The translations under genes and the position numbers were made by a program. The notes beneath the pieces were generated by a model. That model had not been told where the DNA came from and made no database searches. It saw only the letters and a list, made by a program, of their open reading frames with translations. Of a DNA stretch of 37,168 nucleotides, positions 31,544 to 37,168 are shown one piece after another. How positions within the stretch are numbered: the stretch's first letter is position 1; each line of letters opens with the position of its first letter. Source of the stretch: JALZBL01 sp040004775 (GTDB taxonomy: Bacteria; Actinomycetota; Actinomycetes; Mycobacteriales; Jatrophihabitantaceae). The stretch covers positions 1 to 37,168 of the forward strand of contig JBDUAD010000014.1 of NCBI GenBank assembly GCA_040004775.1, given 5' to 3'.

Positions 31544-32449
31544 TCAGCCCTTCACCGAACCGGCCGTGAGGCCGCCCAGGAAGTAGCGCTGGAACACGAG
31601 GAAGAACGCCAGCACCGGCAGCGATCCGACGATGCTCATGGCGAACATTCCCTGCCAGTCGATCGCGTTCTGGCCAATGAAGGACGAGACACGAATCGGC
31701 ACGGTTCGCACATTGGTCTTGGTGAGCAACAGCGCGAAGAGGAACTCGTTCCAGGACAGCATGAAGGTGTAGACGCCGACCGATACGACTCCGGGAACCG
31801 AGATCGGCAACAGGATCTGCCACAGGATCCGCAAGGACGAGGCACCATCCACCCGCGCGGCCTCGTCCAGTGACCGCGGCAGGGTGTCGAAGTACGCGGT
31901 CATCATGACGATCGCGTAGGGGAAGGTCAGCACGAGGTGGGTGAGGATGAGCCCGGTGTAGCTGTCATACAGACCGAGCAAGGTGATGAGGCCCAGGTAG
32001 GGAATGGCCAGCGAGATCGGCGGCACGGACTGGACCCCGATGACCAGCGTCATCACGCTGGACCGGCCGCGGTACTCGAATCGGCTTAGTGAGAAGCCGG
32101 CGAGCACCGCGACGACGATGGTCAACAAGGTCACCGCCGCGCCGATGATGTAGCTGTCGCGGAAGGCGTCGAGCTGCGACGGGTCGTGGAACAACCGGCG
32201 ATAGGCGGTGAACGACGATTGGGAGGTGAACAGGCGGGGCGGATTCTGCAGCACCTGCGTGTTCGGCTTCAGTGAGCTCAGGAACATCCACACCACCGGC
32301 AGGATTGCGAACGCGGCGCTGAACAGAAGTCCGACGATGGTCCAGATCTTCGCCGCCGGGCGCCGGCGCCCTCCGCGCGGTGATGCGGAAGGGACGGGGC
32401 CGGTGGGGGAGGGCGCGGTGGTCGAGGTGGTCGGTGCGATCGTGCTCAT
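31544..32449 (-). CDS. Carbohydrate ABC transporter permease (MalG-type)
   Basis: 301 residues, six TM helices after a Pro-rich cytoplasmic start. The ATPase-contact EAA loop is DEAARVDGASSLRILWQILL. The C-terminus VFQRYFLGGLTAGSVKG is the classic CUT1 MalG-like ending. Its ATG overlaps the stop of the MalF-type partner gene by 4 bp. No ATPase gene is present in the locus, so it probably shares a housekeeping MsiK-type ATPase, as is usual in actinomycetes (established knowledge). Works with the neighbouring permease and the lipoprotein to import a sugar. Confidence 0.93.
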   Translation of the reverse strand: MSTIAPTTSTTAPSPTGPVPSASPRGGRRRPAAKIWTIVGLLFSAAFAILPVVWMFLSSLKPNTQVLQNPPRLFTSQSSFTAYRRLFHDPSQLDAFRDSYIIGAAVTLLTIVVAVLAGFSLSRFEYRGRSSVMTLVIGVQSVPPISLAIPYLGLITLLGLYDSYTGLILTHLVLTFPYAIVMMTAYFDTLPRSLDEAARVDGASSLRILWQILLPISVPGVVSVGVYTFMLSWNEFLFALLLTKTNVRTVPIRVSSFIGQNAIDWQGMFAMSIVGSLPVLAFFLVFQRYFLGGLTAGSVKG

Positions 32450-33399
32450 CGGTTCGCTGCCCTCCGGCTCCGGGCGTAGAAGACCGCCAGTACCAGTGAA
32501 ATGGCCAAGATGACCACCGCGGACGCTGAGGCCGCGGTGTAGTCCTGATTGAAGTACGCCGTCGTGTAGGTGTAGTTGGCCAGCACGTTGGTGCTGTTGA
32601 CCGGGCCGCCGCCGGTGAGCAGGAAGATCGTGGAGAAGTTCTGCAGGTTCCAGATCAGGTCCAGGATGCTCATCGACACGATGATCGTTCGCAGGTGCGG
32701 TCGGGTCACGTGCCAGAACTGCTGGCGGTGGTTGGCCCCGTCGATGCGGGCCGCCTCTTTGAGCTCACCGGACACGCCCTGCAGACCGGCAAGCAGGCTG
32801 ATCATGAAGAACGGGTAGCCGGCCCAGACGTTCACGAAGATCACGGTGGCCATGGCCGTGTTGGTCTGGCCGAGCCACGCCAGGCCTTCGGTCGGCAGGC
32901 CGAACATGTGCAGTAGGTAGTTCACCACGCCGCGGGGGTCGAGAAGCAGGTACCGCCACAGCGCAACGACGATCGTGATGGTGAACAACCAGGGCAGGAT
33001 GATTAGCGTCCGGAACACGCCCTTGGTGGCCCGCCCTACTGCGTCGCTGTTGAGCAGTAGGGCGAACCCGAGACCGAGGAGCAGATGCAGCGCGACGCTG
33101 ACCACTGAGAACACCACGGTGTGCCAGATGGAGGCCACGAAGTTCGGGTCGCTGAACACCTGTCGGTAATTCGCCAGCCCGACGAAGTGCTGCGGGCGCC
33201 CGGGCCGGTTCACGATGGCGTAGTTGATCACGCTGTAGTACAGGACCGTGCCGATCGGTATGAACATCAACCCGACCATCAGGGCCAGAGCCGGCGTCAG
33301 GAACAGGTAGGACGGCAGGGTTCGTCGCAGCCCGTGTCGCCGCTTGGCCGTTGCACTGGTGGTCAGCACGGCCGTCGGCGGGGGCGCTGTGAGCGTCAT
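32446..33399 (-). CDS. Carbohydrate ABC transporter permease (MalF/UgpA-type)
   Basis: 317 residues with six TM helices. The EAA loop is LKEAARIDGANHRQQFWHVT. The first helix, LFLTPALALMVGLMFIPIG, and the FVGLANYRQVFSDPNF segment after it are typical of the first CUT1 permease. Forms a heterodimer with the MalG-type protein encoded next (4-bp overlap). The gene follows the solute-binding lipoprotein by 33 bp in the same operon. Confidence 0.93.
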   Translation of the reverse strand: MTLTAPPPTAVLTTSATAKRRHGLRRTLPSYLFLTPALALMVGLMFIPIGTVLYYSVINYAIVNRPGRPQHFVGLANYRQVFSDPNFVASIWHTVVFSVVSVALHLLLGLGFALLLNSDAVGRATKGVFRTLIILPWLFTITIVVALWRYLLLDPRGVVNYLLHMFGLPTEGLAWLGQTNTAMATVIFVNVWAGYPFFMISLLAGLQGVSGELKEAARIDGANHRQQFWHVTRPHLRTIIVSMSILDLIWNLQNFSTIFLLTGGGPVNSTNVLANYTYTTAYFNQDYTAASASAVVILAISLVLAVFYARSRRAANR

Positions 33400-33432
33400 G
33401 TCACTCCTATCCGTGGCTGCCGCTGGGCCGGA

Positions 33433-34746
33433 TCACTTCGTGGCGGCCTTGATGTGCTGGTCCCACGTGGACTGGGTGTTCTTCAACGTGGCATTGACGT
33501 CCTGCCGGCCGGTGAAGTACTTCTGCAGCTGCGAGTCGAAGTCGCTCTCCAGTTGAACCGAGACCGGCAGACCGGACGCGAACTCGTTCAGCGGCTTGCT
33601 CTGCGCGTAGATGGTGGCCGCCTTGCGGATCAGCGGGTCGGACTTGGACAGGTCCTGCTTCGCCGCCTTGTTGCCGGCGAAACCGTTCGCCTTGTTAGCC
33701 AACTCCGCGTCCACCGTCGGGCTCATCAGGTACTGGACGAACTTCCACGCCTGGGCCTGGTGCTTGCTGTCCTTGGAGATGCCCAGCGCCCACGCCGCGG
33801 CGTTGATGCCTTCCTGGCCCGTGTACCCGTCCTTGACCGGCACCGGCGCGATATCGAAGTTCAGCTTCGGGTTGGCCTTCCTGATCGTGTCGACGTGGGC
33901 GAGCGAGTCGAACATCGTTCCGACCTGGCCCTGCGCAAATGAGTTCGGTTTCTGCGTCTCCTGCGCGTTGAGCGCTCCCGGCAGGACGGCGCCAGACTTG
34001 TAGAGGCTGTTGACGAACTCCAGTCCCTGCGCGACGTCGGGATTATTGATGTTGGTCTTGCCGTCCTTGGTCAGCATCGTGCCGCCCGACGCCCAGACCC
34101 ACGCCATGACATCGTTGGCCACACCGTTGGGAGTCTGGGGTGACAAGGCCAGCGTGAACCCCTTGGCGCTGGTCTTCTTGCTGATGGCCTCGGCGGCGGT
34201 CTTGAACTCGGTCTGGGTCTTCGGGATCGCCGTGATGCCGGCCTTGTGCAACACGTCCAGGTTGACGAACATCGGGTAGACGAAGTTGACCGCCGGGATC
34301 ATGTACACCGAGCCGTCGGTCTTGAGCTCGCCACTGAGGCTCGAGTCGCTGAAGTTGGCCGCCTTCATCAGGTCGGACATGTTGGCCAGGGCGCCCTGGT
34401 TCTGCAGGTCGCTGTACCAGGTGCCGTCCATCGCCACGATGTCGGACATGTTGTGCGTGGCCGACTGCGCGATGGTTGCATCGTGCGTGCTCTGGTAGGG
34501 GTTGGTCACGAGCTTGATCGTGATATTCGGGTTGTCCTTCTCGAACTGACTGACGATTCCTTCCATGGTCCCCTTGGGCAGCTCGGCAGCCCACCACTGC
34601 GAAAACTGCAATGTCGCTTTGGCGTTGGTGTCGGCCTGCTTCGTCGAGCCGCCGCCACCCCCACCACAGGCCGTCGCCACGACGGTGACCGCCGCCAGGG
34701 CGATCGCGAGTGGCGTTCGCTGTTGGATCCAGCGCCTGATTGCCAT
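33433..34746 (-). CDS. Sugar-binding lipoprotein of the ABC importer
   Basis: 437-residue CUT1-type solute-binding protein. Signal peptide RRWIQQRTPLAIALAAVTVV leads to a lipobox around ATAC, with Cys27 as the lipidation site, then a Gly-rich linker (CGGGGGGS). Mature-protein features include TLQFSQWWAAELP, EKDNPNITIKLV and AWALGISKDSKHQAQAWKFV, as in maltose/glycerol-3-phosphate type binders. ATG 34746 has an AGAGGAA ribosome site. First gene of the operon and usually the most expressed. The ligand is unknown; it determines what the whole locus consumes. Confidence 0.93.
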   Translation of the reverse strand: MAIRRWIQQRTPLAIALAAVTVVATACGGGGGGSTKQADTNAKATLQFSQWWAAELPKGTMEGIVSQFEKDNPNITIKLVTNPYQSTHDATIAQSATHNMSDIVAMDGTWYSDLQNQGALANMSDLMKAANFSDSSLSGELKTDGSVYMIPAVNFVYPMFVNLDVLHKAGITAIPKTQTEFKTAAEAISKKTSAKGFTLALSPQTPNGVANDVMAWVWASGGTMLTKDGKTNINNPDVAQGLEFVNSLYKSGAVLPGALNAQETQKPNSFAQGQVGTMFDSLAHVDTIRKANPKLNFDIAPVPVKDGYTGQEGINAAAWALGISKDSKHQAQAWKFVQYLMSPTVDAELANKANGFAGNKAAKQDLSKSDPLIRKAATIYAQSKPLNEFASGLPVSVQLESDFDSQLQKYFTGRQDVNATLKNTQSTWDQHIKAATK

Positions 34747-34830
34747 GTCGGGTTCCTCTCCCGGTGCTCGGTTGTGCAGACTCTGCTGCGGGTAATGTCA
34801 TGAATCTGCAGTTCTCTGCGGCTTCGAGGG

Positions 34831-34860
34831 AGACTAAGCGCACGAGCGGCGACGTGTCAA
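34831..34860 (-). promoter_or_regulatory. Promoter of the sugar operon
   Basis: On the minus strand, TTGACA (34860-34855) and TAGTCT (34836-34831) are 18 bp apart: a good primary-sigma -35 and acceptable -10. This would give a 5' leader of about 80 nt before the lipoprotein ATG at 34746. Transcription start not proven. Confidence 0.5.
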
Positions 34861-35015
34861 AAGGACGTGCTGCGCGGGCTTCTGAGCGAGCCAATGAGCT
34901 ACGCCCCTCAGTAGCGGGTCCGCGCACTGGCTCATAGGCCATCGGACAGCCACCGGTCGCCGGCACGGGAACCGCAGGTCCCCTGCGAGTACGTCGCCGT
35001 TCCGACCGCACATTC

Positions 35016-35040
35016 GTGCACTTTGATGCTATAAATGCAC
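35016..35040 (+). promoter_or_regulatory. Inverted repeat overlapping the DeoR -10 box, candidate operator
   Basis: GTGCACTTT (35016-35024) and TAAATGCAC (35032-35040) form an imperfect palindrome (7 of 9 pairs) ending one base before the DeoR GTG. It covers TATAAAT (35030-35036), a good -10 box placed for a start at or near the GTG. It could be the DeoR self-operator. No Shine-Dalgarno precedes the GTG, so the transcript may be leaderless. Confidence 0.45.
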
Positions 35041-35041
35041 G

Positions 35042-35872
35042 GTGACACCGCAGTCCGTGCCGCAGCTTCGTTCGCAGCTGCCAGCCGGGCGACGATCGGA
35101 CCTGGCGAAGTATCTCGACCAGGTCGGGCAGGTCACCGTGAACGAGTTGGCTGAGCGGTACAGGGTTTCGATCGACACGATTCGTCGAGACCTCGACCAC
35201 TTACACAGCGGCGGCCGCGTCGTTCGAACGCACGGGGGCGCCATGAGCGTCGCCGTGCACCCGGCCGATCGCGGCCTCTCTGTGCGCCTGCACCTGCAAG
35301 CGGCCGAGAAGGAGACCATCGGGGCCATTGCGGCGGGTTTGGTCTCCGATGGGTCAATCGTCATCCTGAACGCGGGCACCACGATGCTGGCCGTCGCGCG
35401 GGCCTTGCACGATCGACGGGATCTGACGATCGCCACCAACAATCTGTTGCTCCCCGGCGCCATCTCCGAGAAGGCCTTTCGTGAGCTCTATGTGTTCGGC
35501 GGTCCGATGCGTATCCACACTCAATCGACCACGGGACCGGTCCGCTTCCCCACGGCCGACGGCCAGGACATGTCGATTTCCGCCGATCTGGCAATGGTCG
35601 CCGTCGGCGCGGTGTCGGCGGACGGCGGCTACACCAGCAGCACTCTGTCCGAAGCCTTGATGATGCGCGAGATGATGCAGCAATCGGCCACGGTCGTGGT
35701 GCTGGCCGATTCCTCCAAGTTCAACCGTCGCCAGTTCGCGGCGGTCGGCGACCTCGCCCTGGCCGACTACTTCATCACCGACAAGGCGCCCCCTCCGGAG
35801 CTGCAGCAGGCGTTCGACGGCGCCGGCGTGAAGGTGCTCCATCCGTCGGTCGCCCCCGTACCCGGTGACTGA
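35042..35872 (+). CDS. DeoR-family transcriptional regulator
   Basis: 276 residues from GTG 35042. The N-terminal winged helix (VTVNELAERYRVSIDTIRRD, then GGRVVRTHGGA) is the standard DeoR form. The C-terminal sugar-phosphate-sensing domain carries DGSIVILNAGTTMLAVARAL and VVVLADSSKFNRRQF. Divergent from the ABC/aldolase/kinase operon across about 295 bp, so it is the probable repressor of that operon, released by a phosphorylated sugar intermediate. The nearby ATG at 35035 is out of frame, so the GTG is the likely start and may head a leaderless mRNA. Confidence 0.93.
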   Translation: MTPQSVPQLRSQLPAGRRSDLAKYLDQVGQVTVNELAERYRVSIDTIRRDLDHLHSGGRVVRTHGGAMSVAVHPADRGLSVRLHLQAAEKETIGAIAAGLVSDGSIVILNAGTTMLAVARALHDRRDLTIATNNLLLPGAISEKAFRELYVFGGPMRIHTQSTTGPVRFPTADGQDMSISADLAMVAVGAVSADGGYTSSTLSEALMMREMMQQSATVVVLADSSKFNRRQFAAVGDLALADYFITDKAPPPELQQAFDGAGVKVLHPSVAPVPGD

Positions 35873-35969
35873 ACCGGCCGGGCTGGACAAGCCTCGTCTG
35901 TCGCCGGGCCTCGTGACCGGGCACGAATCGCTCGGGGTGGCTGAGCCAACAGTCGGCTCGGAACCACCG

Positions 35970-36348
35970 TCAGGTCCGGGTGAGCACCAACCGGCCGGGC
36001 GCGCTCAGGTCGATGGGCAGGGGCGCGGCGTCGACCTGGGCAACGTCCACCCGGGTCGCGCCGTGCCCGGCCGTGCAGGTGATCCGCAGGACATGCGCGC
36101 CGTCCGCGCTGGTCAGTCGCTACACGCCGTACCAGGGCGGTTCGTAACCGATCACTTTACCCACCGCGGCCAGCTCGCCCAGCCGCAGTCGGAACCCGTC
36201 CTCGACCGTGTCCGTCACCGCCTGTCCGGCATCGGAGTTCCGTTCGACGGCGGTGACGCCGCGTACCCAGGAGCTCAGTTGGATCGGGTCGGCCAACAGC
36301 GCAAAGACCGTCGGACGGCGAGTCGTCAACGGTTACGGTGTCGTCCAT
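35970..36348 (-). pseudogene. SRPBCC/polyketide-cyclase-like protein, frameshifted and with a nonsense codon
   Basis: ATG 36348 begins MDDTVTVDDSPSD. A one-base deletion near 36310 moves the frame to VFALLADPIQLSSWVRGVTA, typical of the START/SRPBCC ligand-binding fold. After GKVIGYEPPWYGV a TAG (36120-36122) interrupts, and the same frame continues RLTSADGAHVLRITCTAGHG to a TGA at 35970. Repaired, it would be about 125 residues, normal for a small SRPBCC protein. Two lesions make it non-functional unless they are sequencing errors. Confidence 0.65.
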
Positions 36349-36582
36349 GTCCACTCCCTGTCGATCGGTCGCGCGCCCCGGGACTGGACGCACTGGCCGG
36401 ACCCCGAGAACTGGACCGACCAATCGGGGTCAGCCACGAGCTCTCGGCCGGCGACATCCGACCCGTGGCAGGCGAAGGTGACCTGGTCACCGACCTCAAG
36501 GCGCACAACGGCTGCTGCACCGTACGTTTGTCCACGCCGAGATGGTCACCCTCGGCCGCGACCTCGAGCTCGACTGGTCACT

Positions 36583-36804
36583 CTCACCGCGGACTTCCTG
36601 GCCAGTCCACCGCCGGTGCCGCTGACGGCGTTGGCGGTCCTCCGGGTGGTGGCGTCGATCGGCTCCCACCGCCAGCTGGCAAACCTCAACGACGACCTAG
36701 CCGGCCTCGACGAGTCCTCCGTGCGCAGGGTCCTCACCGCGATCGCGCACAGCGCCGGCTGGCATGAGGACGGCCTCGCCGCCCTGGTCGACGGGCGGTT
36801 CTAA
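36583..36804 (+). pseudogene. Possible C-terminal gene fragment, unknown function
   Basis: A protein-like helical stretch reads LTADFLASPPPVPLTALAVL and NDDLAGLDESSVRRVLTAIA and ends DGLAALVDGRF with TAA at 36802-36804. Upstream, about 36420-36580, other pieces in different frames (AGEGDLVTDLKAHNGC; AEMVTLGRDLELDW) also look coding, so this may be the end of a frameshifted gene. No family recognised and no start is evident. Confidence 0.25.
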
Positions 36805-36808
36805 GACC

Positions 36809-37110
36809 GTGCCGCACCTCGTGGGTTAGGTGCGCGTGTCGACGGCGGAGCAAGACGAAGCGCTGCAGCTAGACGTGCTACACGCGGCCGGCTGCGTACG
36901 CGTTTACACCGACCACGTCTTCGGCGTGGCGAGCCGCCGACCGCAGTTCGAACGGCTCACTGATCGCCTCGAGACTGGCGACACCTTCGTCGTGTGGCGC
37001 CTGGACCGGCGCGGTCGGTCCTCAAGCACCTGATCGAGGTCATCACCGAGCTCGGGAGAGCGGGGCGTAGACCGCCTAGACCGCTGTCGGTCAATGGCAA
37101 CCACACGTGC
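36809..37110 (+). pseudogene. Serine recombinase (resolvase/invertase) relic at the island's right edge
   Basis: GTG 36809 reads VPHLVG, then TAG (36827-36829) where the family has Tyr (LLGYARVS). The catalytic domain follows: VRVSTAEQDEALQLDVLHAA with the nucleophile Ser in RVS, then TGDTFVVWRLDRRGRS. A missing base near 37020 shifts the frame into LKHLIEVITELG, after which similarity fades about 30 bp before GACCAGC. It lacks most of the C-terminal half. Its place next to the junction fits a former integrase or transposon resolvase. Confidence 0.75.
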
Positions 37111-37113
37111 GCC

Positions 37114-37120
37114 GACCAGC
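37114..37120 (+). repeat. Right junction repeat GACCAGC (candidate attR core)
   Basis: Direct copy of the 7 bp at 15892-15898. To the right the HhH-GPD reading frame resumes; to the left is island DNA with the recombinase relic. Confidence 0.5.
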
Positions 37121-37168
37121 AGTTCCCCATGGAGCGCGCCTTCTCCGGTCCGCACCTGCTGGCCCAGC
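37114..37168 (+). pseudogene. HhH-GPD family protein, resumed coding after the island (continues past the window)
   Basis: Reads DQQFPMERAFSGPHLLAQ up to the window edge. This is the segment that normally follows GMLLDQ in this small HhH-GPD family (usual form DQQxPMEWAFSGP). It is in the same orientation as the stub at 15808 and has no start codon of its own nearby. If the gene continues beyond 37168 with its helix-hairpin-helix, this confirms that one gene was split. Confidence 0.7.

Larger units (their letters stand above)
15892..37120. mobile_element. Putative about 21.2-kb genomic island inserted in the HhH-GPD gene
   Basis: Bounded by two direct copies of GACCAGC (15892-15898 and 37114-37120) at which the two halves of one gene are broken. 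Recombination between them would restore GMLLDQ-QFPMER in frame. The island carries a lipase gene, a five-gene protease/TPR operon, IS110 and IS3 relics, several broken genes, a sugar catabolic locus and a dead serine recombinase at its right edge. No long terminal inverted repeats were found, which favours site-specific integration over simple transposition. No intact integrase is present. Confidence 0.6.

Noticed and set aside
35865..36767. 300-residue + frame after the DeoR gene
   Set aside because: Shadow over the minus-strand SRPBCC pseudogene; no motifs and shadow composition.
15892..37120. Island as a classical transposon with terminal inverted repeats
   Set aside because: Inner sequences next to the two GACCAGC copies are not inverted repeats of each other beyond three bases.
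1..37168. tRNA, rRNA or CRISPR array
   Set aside because: No cloverleaf-like sequence, rRNA segment or regularly spaced repeats was seen; a covariance-model scan would be the decisive test.

Overview
The window is high-GC DNA (ATG/GTG starts, gene ends overlapping by 4 bp, an F420/LLM-type oxidoreductase, an actinobacterial-length MalQ, an actinobacterial-type LexA box). It comes from an actinomycete (Actinomycetota); the genus cannot be fixed from sequence alone. No tRNA, rRNA or CRISPR array was seen.

Left part, about 1-15.9 kb: ordinary chromosomal genes, densely packed and intact. In order: the 3' two thirds of a dihydropyrimidinase/hydantoinase with an LLM-class flavin/F420 oxidoreductase; an unusual membrane-spanning alpha/beta-hydrolase-ABC ATPase fusion with its ABC-2 permease; a GT-C type membrane glycosyltransferase; UDP-glucose 6-dehydrogenase; an acyl-CoA dehydrogenase; 4-alpha-glucanotransferase MalQ; an SDR oxidoreductase; a 36-residue membrane miniprotein followed by a strong hairpin; a winged-helix/alpha-beta-hydrolase fusion regulator; and AzlC/AzlD.

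Right part, about 15.9-37.1 kb: this looks like one large insertion. The 5' end of a HhH-GPD family DNA-repair gene stops at 15.9 kb, and the next part of the same reading frame reappears at 37.1 kb. Both breakpoints carry GACCAGC, and joining them there restores the frame. The about 21.2-kb island holds: a lipase-like hydrolase with a frameshifted gene behind it; a tight five-gene minus-strand operon (gluzincin-like zinc metalloprotease, a paralogue whose metal-site residues are lost, a 920-residue TPR protein, a 72-residue Cys/His protein, and a 3-TM membrane protein with an exported C-terminal domain); a nonsense-mutated IS110-family element; an IS3 OrfA relic that appears to split a gene; a LexA-box-preceded pseudogene; and a complete sugar uptake and catabolism locus. 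That locus has a divergent DeoR regulator, an ABC importer, a class II aldolase, an archaeal-type ADP-dependent sugar kinase and a type I phosphomannose-isomerase-like protein. A dead SRPBCC gene and a dead serine-recombinase gene lie at the right edge.

The most interesting candidate for an undescribed system is the metalloprotease / pseudometalloprotease / TPR / membrane-protein operon at 18989-25379. All five genes overlap, so they should be made together. The pairing of an active-looking protease with a catalytically dead copy, a repeat scaffold and a membrane component suggests a regulated membrane-linked proteolytic complex. Its biological role, possibly conflict or defence given the island setting, is inference only. 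The sugar locus is a second candidate, because an ADP-dependent kinase of this family is unusual in an actinobacterial ABC-sugar operon and the substrate is unassigned.
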